From positions 62,001 through 126,000 of the forward strand of contig CBDIDQ010000036.1 of the NCBI GenBank assembly GCA_965277695.1: DNA of 64,000 bases, given 5' to 3'. This document shows, piece by piece, positions 44,070 to 53,679 of the stretch; positions within the stretch are counted from its first letter, which is position 1, and each line of letters begins with the position of its first letter. The position numbers were made by a program, and so were the translations under genes. Below the pieces are notes generated by a model. It made no database searches. It had not been told where the DNA came from and was given only the letters and a program-made list of their open reading frames with translations. The DNA is from JABSOG01 sp965277695. GTDB taxonomy: Bacteria > Pseudomonadota > Gammaproteobacteria > Enterobacterales > Alteromonadaceae.

Positions 44070-45203
44070 ATGTCTGATTTTGAACTGATCACCAGCCAAA
44101 CCCAACTTGATATTTTTTGCACCAGCGCCGCTACTCAAACGGTGTTATTCCTCGATACTGAATTTGTCAGAACTCGCACACTTAAGCCCAAATTGGGACT
44201 GATCCAAGCCTATGATGGTTTGAATGCGGTGTTGATTGATCCGCTGGCTGATATGGATTTGACCGAGTTTTGGGCGTTGCTGACTGAGCCTGCTATCACT
44301 AAGGTGTTACATTCGTGCTCTGAGGATTTAGAGGTGTTTAAATGTTACGCCAATGGTTTGCCTGAGCCACTGTTTGATACTCAGGTGGCCGCTGCTATTC
44401 TCGGTGATGGCTCGTCTTTGGGCTACGCTGCGTTGGCTCAGCGTTACCTTGATATCCACATTGATAAAGGTGAATCTCGAACCAATTGGCTGGCCCGGCC
44501 ATTGACTGATAATCAGCTGGAGTATGCGGCCAAAGATGTATTGTATTTGAAGTCGATTTTTGAACAGCTCGAAGCCCGATTGATAGAAAAAGACTTTTAC
44601 GCTTATGTTGTTAGGGAAGGGGAATTGGCTGTTGCCAAACGTCATGTCGATAAGTCGCTGGATAAAATCTATCTTGATATCAAAGGCTCGTGGCGTTTGC
44701 AATCTAGTGAATTGGCTGTGTTGCAGCTTTTGGCTAAGTGGCGTCAACAGGAAGCTGAACGTCGCGATTTAGCATTGAATTTTGTGGTTAAAGAAGCCAA
44801 TTTAATTACTATCGCCAACAATAAACCCCGCACACTAAATGAATTGAGAATGTTGCCCGGTGTGCTGGCGCAAGAGGTTCGTTATCACGGCAATAAAATA
44901 TTGGATTTAGTCGAGCAAGCGGTTGAATTATCAGCGGATAAGTATCCACCGATGATCACTCGATTGGTTAATTATCCCAATTACAAAGTGGCTTATAAAC
45001 AAATCCGTCAGATGGTTGAAACTGCGGCACAAGTCAATGGCTTGCCAGTTGAAGCTATTGCATCAAAACGTCAGGTAAATCAGGTATTGTCGTGGTTGTG
45101 GAAGCTTGATGATGAAGCTAAAGAGCAGGCATTTAAACCTGATTTGTTGCAAGGTTGGCGTTATGATTTGGTTGGCAAGGACTTGCTCGCGGATTTGATG
45201 TAA
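44070..45203 (+). CDS. rnd: ribonuclease D
   Basis: At 377 aa it has the DEDDy exonuclease motifs LFLDTEFVR (Asp, Glu), HSCSEDLEVF (Asp) and YAAKDVLYL (Tyr, Asp), then one or two HRDC domains (LQLLAKWRQQEAERRDLALN near residue 215). It trims 3' ends of tRNA precursors. It is followed by a terminator and converges on the min operon. Confidence 0.96.
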   Translation: MSDFELITSQTQLDIFCTSAATQTVLFLDTEFVRTRTLKPKLGLIQAYDGLNAVLIDPLADMDLTEFWALLTEPAITKVLHSCSEDLEVFKCYANGLPEPLFDTQVAAAILGDGSSLGYAALAQRYLDIHIDKGESRTNWLARPLTDNQLEYAAKDVLYLKSIFEQLEARLIEKDFYAYVVREGELAVAKRHVDKSLDKIYLDIKGSWRLQSSELAVLQLLAKWRQQEAERRDLALNFVVKEANLITIANNKPRTLNELRMLPGVLAQEVRYHGNKILDLVEQAVELSADKYPPMITRLVNYPNYKVAYKQIRQMVETAAQVNGLPVEAIASKRQVNQVLSWLWKLDDEAKEQAFKPDLLQGWRYDLVGKDLLADLM

Positions 45204-45211
45204 ATCGAAAT

Positions 45212-45235
45212 AAAGAGGGCACATCAGCCCTCTTT
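45212..45235. terminator. bidirectional terminator between rnd and minE
   Basis: AAAGAGGGC-ACATCA-GCCCTCTTT, perfect 9-bp stem with A/T flanks on both sides. Confidence 0.9.
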
Positions 45236-45248
45236 ATTGATTAAGCTT

Positions 45249-45320
45249 AACGAGGTTAAAACCTCGTCTACGGTAAAATTATTGATGCAGCGTAGACGAG
45301 AATTTATTCGCGTTTTTAGC
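45249..45320. repeat. hairpin repeat, long form (family also at 8021-8070)
   Basis: CGAGGT-TAAA-ACCTCG at 45251-45266, then CTCGTCTACG (45264-45273) paired with CGTAGACGAG (45291-45300), then AATTTATTCGCGTTTTT. Compared with the copy at 8021 there are 17 extra bases in the loop. Confidence 0.7.
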
Positions 45321-45327
45321 TATTTAA

Positions 45328-45600
45328 TTACACATGAGCCTCAGGCAGCGTCACATTCAGCTCTAACACTGACAGTGAATCATCTTTTTGCTCTAGCTGC
45401 ACCGAGACTTGATCAATGTCTATTTCGACATACTTGCGGATCACCGCGAGAATATCCTTTTTCATCTGCGGCAAGTAGTCCGGCGTATTACGCTGGGTCC
45501 GCTGATGGGCAACAATGATCTGCAAACGTTCTTTTGCTAACGATGCTGTTTTCTTCTTTGGGGTACGAAAATAATCAAGTAAAGCCACATTATCCTCCAA
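45328..45600 (-). CDS. minE: MinE, topological specificity factor
   Basis: At 90 aa it is full length. The N-terminal membrane/MinD-binding part starts MEDNVALLDYFRTPKKKTAS and the dimer domain includes RLQIIVAHQRTQRN and ILAVIRKYVEI. It stimulates MinD ATPase and drives pole-to-pole oscillation. It overlaps minD by 11 bp. Confidence 0.97.
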   Translation of the reverse strand: MEDNVALLDYFRTPKKKTASLAKERLQIIVAHQRTQRNTPDYLPQMKKDILAVIRKYVEIDIDQVSVQLEQKDDSLSVLELNVTLPEAHV

Positions 45601-46399
45601 AAATCCTTTTCAGGATCCCTTTCTTTTCAACCTGTAAAAAACGGAAATCTCGTTGTTCGCCAAGCAGTCTTTCGATTGCGTCAGTATAAGCCTGACTGGC
45701 ATCACTTTTAGTATCGAGGATCACCGGTTGGCCCGAGTTTGATGCATTTAAAACCGCTTGAGATTCGGGAATAACGCCAAGCAAAGGGATAGCCAAAATA
45801 TCTTTGACATCTTCAACACCAAGCATTTCACCTTTTTCAACCCTTAGTGGGTTGTAGCGAGTCACCAGCAAGTGTTCGGCAACGGGTGGTAACCCTTGCT
45901 CTGCCCGACGACTTTTGCTTTGTAATATGCCAAGAATACGGTCTGAATCACGCACCGAAGAGACTTCAGGATTGGTGACCACAATGGCTTCATCGGCAAA
46001 GTAAAGGGCCATCAGGGCACCCGCTTCAATCCCGGCTGGTGAGTCACAAATAATAAACTCAAATTCTTCTGCCAACTCTTCAAGGACTTTACCGACGCCT
46101 TCACGGGTTAGTGCATCTTTATCTCGGGTTTGCGATGCCGGTAAGATGAATAAGGTGTCGACGCGCTTATCTTTGATTAAGGTTTGGCGCAAATTCGCTT
46201 CACCATTGATGACGTTAACAAAATCATAGACCACTCGACGCTCACAACCCATAATTAAGTCGAGGTTTCTTAAACCAATATCAAAGTCGACGATCACGGT
46301 CTTGTGACCCTTTAAGGCAAGTCCGGTGCCGATAGCGGCACTTGACGTGGTTTTCCCGACGCCACCTTTACCTGAGGTGACGACAATAATTCTAGCCAT
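45590..46399 (-). CDS. minD: MinD, septum-site-determining ATPase
   Basis: At 269 aa it has the deviant Walker A SGKGGVGKTTSSAAIG, the IVDFDIGLRNLD switch region, CDSPAGIE, and a C-terminal amphipathic membrane-targeting helix (KKGILKRIFGG). It recruits MinC to the membrane. It is the second gene of minCDE. Confidence 0.98.
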   Translation of the reverse strand: MARIIVVTSGKGGVGKTTSSAAIGTGLALKGHKTVIVDFDIGLRNLDLIMGCERRVVYDFVNVINGEANLRQTLIKDKRVDTLFILPASQTRDKDALTREGVGKVLEELAEEFEFIICDSPAGIEAGALMALYFADEAIVVTNPEVSSVRDSDRILGILQSKSRRAEQGLPPVAEHLLVTRYNPLRVEKGEMLGVEDVKDILAIPLLGVIPESQAVLNASNSGQPVILDTKSDASQAYTDAIERLLGEQRDFRFLQVEKKGILKRIFGG

Positions 46400-46413
46400 G
46401 TTAAAACTACCTT

Positions 46414-47166
46414 TTAATTTAATTCACTAATGATCAGTTTTTCTTCTGAAAGCTGGATGCTGGCGGGTTGATCCCACACGTTTTTTTGTAGCGCTTCACT
46501 TATCATATAGTTACCACAAATAGATACCAGTTCTGCTTTTAAATTCTGACAATAAATCTTTGCACCAGCATTACCTTTAACCCCAGCCAGTGCGCGTCCG
46601 TTTAACGTGCCATAAATGTGAATATCGCCATCGGCAAGGACTTCGGCACCATGAGCAACAGAGCCCAGAATGATTAAGTCAGTGTCTTTGGCATAAACTT
46701 GCTGGCCTGAACGGACGTTTTGTTTCACTTCTTTGGAAGGTTCAAGGACGATTTTTTCGATGGTTTCAATCTGTTTTTCTATCACAGTTTCAACCACTTG
46801 TGCGCTAGTTGCTGGGTTAACAATTTCACTCATCACAGCCGTTTCTTTAGGTTTTGGGTCTTTGGTGTGATTAAGCACAGCTAAACCTTGTTCCTTGGCT
46901 AACTGCTTTTGTTGCGCAGTGCCGCCGCTGATCCCGACAAGGACTAAATCCATTTCAGTAATTATGGTCTTAAGTTGGTTAAAATCAATCGGCAGTTGAT
47001 CCAGTTGTTCAATATCAACTACCACTGGGGCTCGATAAAAGAAACTTGGGGCTTGACTGATTTTGGCGGTGAGTGATGATTTTAGCTGCGACAAATCATT
47101 TTGGCTGAGGTGCAGCACCGATAAAGTAAATAAACTTCCTTTTAATTCAATGGCTTGTTCCGGCAT
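46414..47166 (-). CDS. minC: MinC, division inhibitor
   Basis: At 250 aa: an N-terminal FtsZ-interacting domain (GSLFTLSVLHLSQNDL), a variable linker, and the C-terminal beta-helix repeats (GSVAHGAEVLADGDIHIYG, then GRALAGVKGN). It is the first gene of the operon, 14 bp before minD. Confidence 0.96.
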   Translation of the reverse strand: MPEQAIELKGSLFTLSVLHLSQNDLSQLKSSLTAKISQAPSFFYRAPVVVDIEQLDQLPIDFNQLKTIITEMDLVLVGISGGTAQQKQLAKEQGLAVLNHTKDPKPKETAVMSEIVNPATSAQVVETVIEKQIETIEKIVLEPSKEVKQNVRSGQQVYAKDTDLIILGSVAHGAEVLADGDIHIYGTLNGRALAGVKGNAGAKIYCQNLKAELVSICGNYMISEALQKNVWDQPASIQLSEEKLIISELN

Positions 47167-47348
47167 ATTAATTTAAATCCACAAGGAGTACTTAATTGTG
47201 CGTCATCTTATTGACAAAAAAGGCGGGTTTTATGCGCTTTTTAATGCTTTTTATAAATGGCTGACTAATAGATTGGCGCTTATTTAAAGTGTTCATGTTA
47301 TAGTTTGCTCCTTACTTAATCAAGGATAAACAAGATTATATTGCCCTT

Positions 47349-47648
47349 ATGTTATGTACAATATATAAAAGTTCAAAAAAAGCGGATACTTACCTATACG
47401 TGCAAAAGCGGGATGATTTTTCCAGTGTGCCAAAAGCCCTGTTAGAGAGCTTTGGTAGACCCGAATTAGTCATGGTGTTGAACCTAGGAAAGCAGCAAAA
47501 GCTGGGTTTGGCCGATATTGATAAAGTCATCGCTGAGCTGCAACGTTGCGGTTTTTATTTACAATTACCTCCACCACCAGAAAACTGGTTGGATGAACAT
47601 AAAGAATATAATCAAGCTATAAAAGCAGACACAGAGAACGATAAATGA
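47349..47648 (+). CDS. ycgL: YcgL-domain protein
   Basis: A 99-aa protein with the conserved MLCTIYKSSKKADTYLYV start and FYLQLPPPPENWL near the C-terminus. Function unknown; it is regularly next to minC. The stop overlaps the next ATG (ATGA). Confidence 0.92.
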   Translation: MLCTIYKSSKKADTYLYVQKRDDFSSVPKALLESFGRPELVMVLNLGKQQKLGLADIDKVIAELQRCGFYLQLPPPPENWLDEHKEYNQAIKADTENDK

Positions 47649-48694
47649 TCAAGACATGCTGTTTCGCCTCTTTATTGGTTTTGACCGCCGCGTTAACCTC
47701 AAATGCCGCCCAAGGGGCGAGCAAAGCACCTAAACCTAGTTTTGATCAATATGTGGCTAAAATCACCGCCGAAGCGATTGCTAAAGGTTACGATAAAGCC
47801 ATGGTCAATCAGGCTTTAGGTCAACTCACTTACCGCAAAAAAGTGGTTAAAGCCGATAAAAACCAACCAGAAGTCCGTCAAACCCTTGATACCTACCTGC
47901 CAAAACGGGTTAATGCCTATGTGGTGAAAAAAGCCCGCAATCTGTATAAAGAAAACCAAGTGTTATTGGATAAAATCGGTGAACAATATGGTGTTCAGCC
48001 GCGTTTTATTGTGGCGCTTTGGGGACTTGAAAGTGCGTTTGGTAAATATACCGGCAGCCATTCAGTTTTTGCGTCGTTAATGACGCTGGCTTATGAGGGC
48101 CGACGTGAATCTTTTTATCGTCCGCAGATATTTGCCGCGCTGGAGATTATCAAGCAAGGTGAAAATACTGTTGAAGGATTAAAAGGTTCGTGGGCAGGCG
48201 CGATGGGACAAACTCAGTTTATGCCGACGTCTTACCACAATTACGCGGTGGATTTTGATGGTGATGGTAAAAAAGATATTTGGCATACCAAGGCGGATAT
48301 TTTTGCCTCGGTGGCCAATTACCTCAAAACCGAAGGCTGGAATAACACCATGACTTGGGGGCGACAGGTTAAATTGCCTGAGGCTTTTGATGAAAAAGCG
48401 TCGATTGCCAAAGGCAGTAGAAGTTTGTCGCAGTGGTTGGGTAAATGGCGCAGTAACGAAAAAAGTCTCGCCGATTGGAGTGAGATGGGTATTGTTCGAA
48501 CTAATGGCCAAGCGTTGCCTGCACGCGATTTAAAAGCGGCGTTAATTTTACCTGATGATAAAAAGGGCCGGGCTTATTTAGGCTACAATAATTTTAAAAC
48601 CTTGATGCACTGGAATCGTTCTTATTATTTCGTCACATCGGTGGGGTATTTGGCTGATCGGATCCACTACCCAGCGATTGATTTTTCCAAGTAA
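47645..48694 (+). CDS. MltB-family lytic murein transglycosylase
   Basis: At 349 aa it has a signal peptide (CCFASLLVLTAALTSNAAQG). The catalytic Glu is in LWGLESAFGKYTG, followed by GSWAGAMGQTQFMPTSY and a calcium-site-like DFDGDGKKDIW. It cleaves peptidoglycan glycan strands with 1,6-anhydro formation in the periplasm. No lipobox at the cleavage site, so it is likely soluble. Coupled to ycgL. Confidence 0.92.
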   Translation: MIKTCCFASLLVLTAALTSNAAQGASKAPKPSFDQYVAKITAEAIAKGYDKAMVNQALGQLTYRKKVVKADKNQPEVRQTLDTYLPKRVNAYVVKKARNLYKENQVLLDKIGEQYGVQPRFIVALWGLESAFGKYTGSHSVFASLMTLAYEGRRESFYRPQIFAALEIIKQGENTVEGLKGSWAGAMGQTQFMPTSYHNYAVDFDGDGKKDIWHTKADIFASVANYLKTEGWNNTMTWGRQVKLPEAFDEKASIAKGSRSLSQWLGKWRSNEKSLADWSEMGIVRTNGQALPARDLKAALILPDDKKGRAYLGYNNFKTLMHWNRSYYFVTSVGYLADRIHYPAIDFSK

Positions 48695-48716
48695 TGTTTA
48701 TTCAGAAAGCTAAATC

Positions 48717-49103
48717 ATGAAATATCAATACACCATAGACATCAATGAAATTAACCAAATTGTGATGGTTGAGAGTAGCGGCGTGATCAGCAATAAAGAG
48801 GCTGAGGCGATGTATATTGAGGTGTTTGATTTGTTCAATCGTCTCGATATGTGCCGAGTGTTAATTGATAGCCGACAAGTTAAACTCGCTGAAACTCCGC
48901 TGTCGATAATGAAATTTATCAGCCACTTTAAAGACCAGCAAATGTTTGATGGTATTCGGGTGGCCAGAGTGGTTAGACTCGATTCTTATAATCATGAGTT
49001 TGTCGAGCAGGTGGCTAATTTCAATAACGTGCAGATCCGCAATTTCGAGGAAGTTGAACAAGCGGTGTCGTGGCTCAAAGCCGGGGGAAAGTGTGACCGA
49101 TAA
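48717..49103 (+). CDS. SpoIIAA/STAS-like protein, 128 aa
   Basis: It is predicted as an alternating beta/alpha fold. Features like SSGVISNKEAEAMYIEVFDL, then CRVLIDSRQVKLAETPLS, and the C-terminal NVQIRNFEEVEQAVSWL match the SpoIIAA-like/STAS-related group of small proteins. The function is unknown. It overlaps ycgN by 11 bp. Confidence 0.65.
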   Translation: MKYQYTIDINEINQIVMVESSGVISNKEAEAMYIEVFDLFNRLDMCRVLIDSRQVKLAETPLSIMKFISHFKDQQMFDGIRVARVVRLDSYNHEFVEQVANFNNVQIRNFEEVEQAVSWLKAGGKCDR

Positions 49104-49605
49104 AACCAGCCAACAAGCGCCTTTTTGGCAAACCAAAACCCTCGATGAAATGACTCGCCCAGAGTGGGAATCATTGTGTGATGGTTGTGCTAAATGCTGT
49201 CTGCACAAGTTTATTGAAGACGATAGCGTACAGCAGCAACAAACCTCCAGCCACATCGACGAAGATGAACAATTGCATCATACCAATATTGTTTGTCGTT
49301 ATCTTAATGATAAAACTTGCGGTTGTACTCAGTATGCCAAGCGTACGCAATTGGTGCCTGATTGCGTCACTTTAACCAAAGAAAACCTCAAAGATATCTA
49401 CTTCATGCCACCGAGCTGTGCCTACCGCAGATTGCACGAAGGCAAGCCTTTACCGAGCTGGCACCCACTGTTGCATAAAGGCAAAAAGTCAGCGATGCAC
49501 AAAGCGGGTATGAGTGTCAGAGGCAAAGTGATTAGTGAAGAATTTGCCGATGTCGAACGGTTTGAGGATTATATTGTACTGTGGCCGCTTAATGAGGTGG
49601 AGTAG
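49093..49605 (+). CDS. ycgN: YcgN-family cysteine-cluster protein
   Basis: It has 170 aa from GTG 49093, with GGGGA just upstream. Conserved cysteines lie in CDGCAKCCLHK, NDKTCGCTQYAKR and VPDCVTL, presumably for a metal or Fe-S cluster. The biochemical role is unknown. The upstream frame to 48946 overlaps the preceding gene and is rejected. Confidence 0.9.
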   Translation: MTDKTSQQAPFWQTKTLDEMTRPEWESLCDGCAKCCLHKFIEDDSVQQQQTSSHIDEDEQLHHTNIVCRYLNDKTCGCTQYAKRTQLVPDCVTLTKENLKDIYFMPPSCAYRRLHEGKPLPSWHPLLHKGKKSAMHKAGMSVRGKVISEEFADVERFEDYIVLWPLNEVE

Positions 49606-49646
49606 GAGCCCAGCTCCGTCAATCCATTCTCACCCAACCCCATCAA

Positions 49647-50393
49647 TCAACGATAATCATCTCTAAACTGCTCAACCCACATGGCTGTTGCGCCACAAAT
49701 GGCCACTGGCATCACCACTAGATTCAGCACTGGTATCATCGAAAATACCGTCACTATGATGCCAAAGCTGAAACTTAAACCTTTACGTTGATTTAATTCT
49801 CTTTTCATTTCATCAAAGCTGATTTTGTGGTTATCGAAGGGGTAATCACAATACTGGATGGCCATCATCCAGGCGGTGAACAAAAACCATAAAATTTGAC
49901 CAATGCCGGGTAGGGCGAAAAACAAGATTAAAAAGCCGATGGCTCGGGGCAGGTAATATTTTAGCTTGATCCATTCTCGCCCTAGCGTACGGGGAATGTC
50001 TTTGATAATACCACTCAAGCCGGTATCTGGCAGGGTTTCGCCCGTTAAGTGGGCTTCGACTTTTTCGGCCAGTAAGCCATTGAAAGGGGCGGCGATCCAG
50101 TTGGTGGCGGCGCTGAAAATATAGGAGAAGGTCATCAGTATGGCACCGATGGCTAATGGCCATAAGATGAACGTCAGCCAGTCTAACCAGTCGGGCATGT
50201 AAGCCTCTACTTCGGCAGAAATGGCTTCGAGTTGGCCAAATAACCAATAAAACGCTAAACCAAACAACAGCAGGTTAATCGTTAGTGGGATAAAGACAAA
50301 AAGTCTCAATCCTTTGGTTTGGATCAGGGAAAAACCCCGGAGAAAATAGTCGATACCGCTGTTGTTGGTGCTGGGGTTGCTTAACGAGCTCAT
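49647..50393 (-). CDS. cysZ: CysZ/EI24-family sulfate transporter
   Basis: It has 248 aa from ATG 50393 (MSSLSNPSTNNSGID). About four helices: RLFVFIPLTINLLLFGLAFY, WLTFILWPLAIGAILMTFSY, AIGFLILFFALPGIGQ and GIIVTVFSMIPVLNLVVM. There is family-typical NWIAAPFNGLLAEKVE between helices. It brings sulfate in for cysteine synthesis. Confidence 0.9.
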   Translation of the reverse strand: MSSLSNPSTNNSGIDYFLRGFSLIQTKGLRLFVFIPLTINLLLFGLAFYWLFGQLEAISAEVEAYMPDWLDWLTFILWPLAIGAILMTFSYIFSAATNWIAAPFNGLLAEKVEAHLTGETLPDTGLSGIIKDIPRTLGREWIKLKYYLPRAIGFLILFFALPGIGQILWFLFTAWMMAIQYCDYPFDNHKISFDEMKRELNQRKGLSFSFGIIVTVFSMIPVLNLVVMPVAICGATAMWVEQFRDDYR

Positions 50394-50639
50394 AAATATT
50401 TTGTAGTGGTGATGAATTTTGCCAGTATAAAAGCTTACTGGCATTTTGCAAACTGATTAAGACTTTGAAAAATCGTCATTAAAACGTTTTTTTACTTTAT
50501 TAAGCGGATATTTTTTCTTATAAATAGTGTTTAATAGTGACTCTTTGTCGCCATAACGATTCTGATGTTTGTTTGTTGGTGATAACTCGCTACAATGCGT
50601 TGATAAGCAGTTCGGGTGAATACTGAAAAAGGCTACTGT

Positions 50640-53600
50640 GTGAATCAAATATCAATACCGTCGAGATTTAGTTTTAGTTCATTGAGTGTACGGTTGTCTT
50701 TTGTCACCTTCGTCATTTGTACGGTGGCAGGGTTGATTGGTGCTGTGTTTATGCTGGGATCTGAACATCGTCAATTGCTTAAGGCTGAGACTGAAACGCT
50801 GGCGTTGACCAGTCAGCGTTATGCGATGCAATTTGAAAAGCTGATCCAAGAGAAGGTTAACTTGGCAGTGGCAGCGAATCGGGTGGTGACACAAACCTTG
50901 CAGGAAAACCGAGCTGCGGCTAGTCAGCCGATGGTCAGTTCAGCGGTTAAATTGCCCGATAGCAGTGTTCGAGCCGATGATGGTTATTCAGGGGCATTTA
51001 TGGCCGGTGATCATTTTGTTGATGATAATCAGTCGATTTTTCCGCTGACCGCTCAATTATGGAAAACCTTGGCACCAACGGTGACTCAGGGGTTTTTCAA
51101 TTTTTATCTGATCACCAATCAACAATTTATTCGGATTACCCCCAAAGAGTGGGCGCTTGAAGTCAAAGCGGATCATAACTTTGAGCAAGATTTGTTCTAT
51201 TCTGTCGCCACACCTGAAAGCAACCCCACTAGAGAGCCCGTTTGGACACCGGTTTATTACGATAATATCTGGAAAAAGTGGATGACCAGTTTAATCGTGC
51301 CTGTTTATCTTGATGGCGAGTTTTTTGGTGTCACTGGCAGTGATTTTGTGCTGGATGAAATCTTTGATCGCTTTCAAAATTTGGCTGAAATAGAAAGTGG
51401 CCGAGAAGCTTTTCTTTTTGATGCCACTGGTAGCATTTTGGTTCATCCGCAACTGATGGATAAAATATTGTTGCAAGCAGGGGAGATGGAATCTCGCCTG
51501 GCCTCAGCAGATTTGTTAAGTGAAGAAATGCATGGTTTGATGGAGCAAATGATCCACACTCATCCAGATGAGTTAGCCTCAGGTTATGTTGAAAATGAGG
51601 CAAACTATGTGATCAACATTCGGCCAATCAATGGCATGGGTTGGTATTTGGGGGTTTATAACTCACAAAAGAATGTGTTGGTTCGCTATGAAAAATTAAA
51701 AAGTAAGTTGGTTGGTATATTTATTGTTGTGGCTATATTGGTTGCGGTGTTATTACAGCAGATCGTTTATCAAATTGGTTTGAAGCGTGTTCGGGAACTG
51801 ATGGAAGCGGTGCGGTATGTGGCTCAGGACGGCTGGACATTTGATTTGCCTGAATACAAAAATGATGAAATTGGTGCCTTGGGTCAGGCATTTGCCACTA
51901 TGACCACGGAAATCAACAAACTAATTGCCGGGCTGAATCAAAAAATCGCAGAGAAAGAACAGGCCGAGGTGTCGGCTAACAAGCTGTCTAAAGCGGTGTC
52001 GTTTAGTGGTAGTGGTATTTTAATCACCGATGCTGAATTGATAATTGAATATGTTAATCCGAAGTTGTGTGAAATGTCGGGTTTTGAAGATAGCTTTTTT
52101 GTTGGTAAGCCCTTGTTCAATATGATCTCCCATGAAATGGAGTTTTTGGCGGAAGATATCAAAGAAGATTTACAGTTGCGGGAGCATTGGCGGGGCGATA
52201 TTTTGTTGATTAATCGTGACCAAAAGCACTTATGGTCTTCGTTGTCGATTTCGCCGATATTGCAAGAAGATCAGACGATCACCAACTATGTGTGTTCAGC
52301 CCAAGATATTTCTTTTGTTAAAGAAAGCCAGAAGAAAATGGAACAACTGGCTTATTTTGATGTGTTGACCGGATTAGCTAATCGAACCTTTTTTAAAATG
52401 CAATTACGCAAAGCGTTGGCATTGTCTAAGCGGGGTCATTATTCCTTCGCACTGATTTATTTTGACTTGGATGAATTCAAACGAATTAACGACACACTTG
52501 GGCATGACGCAGGTGATAGTTTGTTGATTGAAGTGGGCAACCGCTTACAGGTTAGGTTAAGAACAGAAGATACCATTGCTAGACTTGGCGGTGACGAATT
52601 TGCTGTACTACTCAGTGGCATCAAAGATAAACAAGAAGCTAAACGTATTATTGAAACCATTGAAACCATGCTGATCCAACCGATTAAATTGGGTAATAAT
52701 GAGGTAATTATCAGTGCCAGTATTGGTGTCACTATGGCACCTTATGACAGCATGGAAGAAGATACTTTACTTAAACACGCCGACTTGGCGATGTATGAAG
52801 CGAAAGAGAAAGGCAAGAATACTTCGCATTTTTATACTAAAGATCTGGATTCTGCAGCTAAAGAGCGGATGGTGATTGAAAATGATTTGCGGGTGGCATT
52901 AAAAGAAAATCAATTATTGCTGCACTTCCAGCCTCAGGTGGATATTGAAAGTTTGACTGTGGTGGGTTTTGAAGCGCTTATTCGCTGGAACCATCCAGAA
53001 AAAGGCATGATTTCACCGGTTAAATTTATTCCGGTAGCCGAGACTACTGGGCAAATCGTTGAGATTGGTGAATGGGTATTATGGGAGTCTTGTCGCTTTT
53101 TGGCTAAGTTACAGTTACAAGGTTATGGCGGCAAGTTGTCGGTGAATATATCGAGTCGGCAGCTTAAAGATATCAATATGTGTGGCCTGATCGAAAAAGT
53201 GATTCAGGAGACTGGCATTAATGCTAAGAAGCTGGATTTGGAGATCACCGAAAGCATGTTAATGGGTGATGTAGAAGGGGCGATTAAGCAGCTTTATGAC
53301 TTTAAAAAGTTGGGTGTGGCGCTGTCGATTGATGATTTTGGTACCGGTTATTCTTCATTGAGTTATCTTAAACGTTTTCCGGTAGATACTCTTAAAGTTG
53401 ATCGTTCGTTTATTAAAGATATTCCGCAGGATAGGGATGATATGGAAATATCTTCGGCGATTATTGCGATGGCACAGAAGCTGAATTTAAAGCTGGTGGC
53501 CGAAGGCGTCGAAACCGAAGCGCAAATCGAGTTTTTACGTAAAAACGCTTGTTGTGTTATTCAGGGATATTACTTTAGCCAACCTTTACCAGAACACAAA

Positions 53601-53651
53601 ATTGCTGGCTTTCTTAAGGAGTTCAAAGAGCAATGGACTAGTAAGGTTTAA
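50640..53651 (+). CDS. dCache-HAMP-PAS-GGDEF-EAL c-di-GMP protein
   Basis: It has 1,003 aa from GTG 50640. An N-terminal helix (SFVTFVICTVAGLIGAVFML) leads to a periplasmic dCache-type sensor of about 310 residues. A second helix (VGIFIVVAILVAVLLQQIVY), HAMP, PAS (SGSGILITDAELIIEYV) and GGDEF (RLGGDEFAVLL) follow. The last domain is EAL (FEALIRWNHP, with DDFGTGYSSLSYLKRFP and KVDRSFI). Both catalytic motifs are complete, so it could make and degrade c-di-GMP; net activity cannot be told. GTG 50616 is an alternative start. Confidence 0.92.
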   Translation: MNQISIPSRFSFSSLSVRLSFVTFVICTVAGLIGAVFMLGSEHRQLLKAETETLALTSQRYAMQFEKLIQEKVNLAVAANRVVTQTLQENRAAASQPMVSSAVKLPDSSVRADDGYSGAFMAGDHFVDDNQSIFPLTAQLWKTLAPTVTQGFFNFYLITNQQFIRITPKEWALEVKADHNFEQDLFYSVATPESNPTREPVWTPVYYDNIWKKWMTSLIVPVYLDGEFFGVTGSDFVLDEIFDRFQNLAEIESGREAFLFDATGSILVHPQLMDKILLQAGEMESRLASADLLSEEMHGLMEQMIHTHPDELASGYVENEANYVINIRPINGMGWYLGVYNSQKNVLVRYEKLKSKLVGIFIVVAILVAVLLQQIVYQIGLKRVRELMEAVRYVAQDGWTFDLPEYKNDEIGALGQAFATMTTEINKLIAGLNQKIAEKEQAEVSANKLSKAVSFSGSGILITDAELIIEYVNPKLCEMSGFEDSFFVGKPLFNMISHEMEFLAEDIKEDLQLREHWRGDILLINRDQKHLWSSLSISPILQEDQTITNYVCSAQDISFVKESQKKMEQLAYFDVLTGLANRTFFKMQLRKALALSKRGHYSFALIYFDLDEFKRINDTLGHDAGDSLLIEVGNRLQVRLRTEDTIARLGGDEFAVLLSGIKDKQEAKRIIETIETMLIQPIKLGNNEVIISASIGVTMAPYDSMEEDTLLKHADLAMYEAKEKGKNTSHFYTKDLDSAAKERMVIENDLRVALKENQLLLHFQPQVDIESLTVVGFEALIRWNHPEKGMISPVKFIPVAETTGQIVEIGEWVLWESCRFLAKLQLQGYGGKLSVNISSRQLKDINMCGLIEKVIQETGINAKKLDLEITESMLMGDVEGAIKQLYDFKKLGVALSIDDFGTGYSSLSYLKRFPVDTLKVDRSFIKDIPQDRDDMEISSAIIAMAQKLNLKLVAEGVETEAQIEFLRKNACCVIQGYYFSQPLPEHKIAGFLKEFKEQWTSKV

Positions 53652-53679
53652 GCTTGGCGAAATATACTGATAAGTCGGG

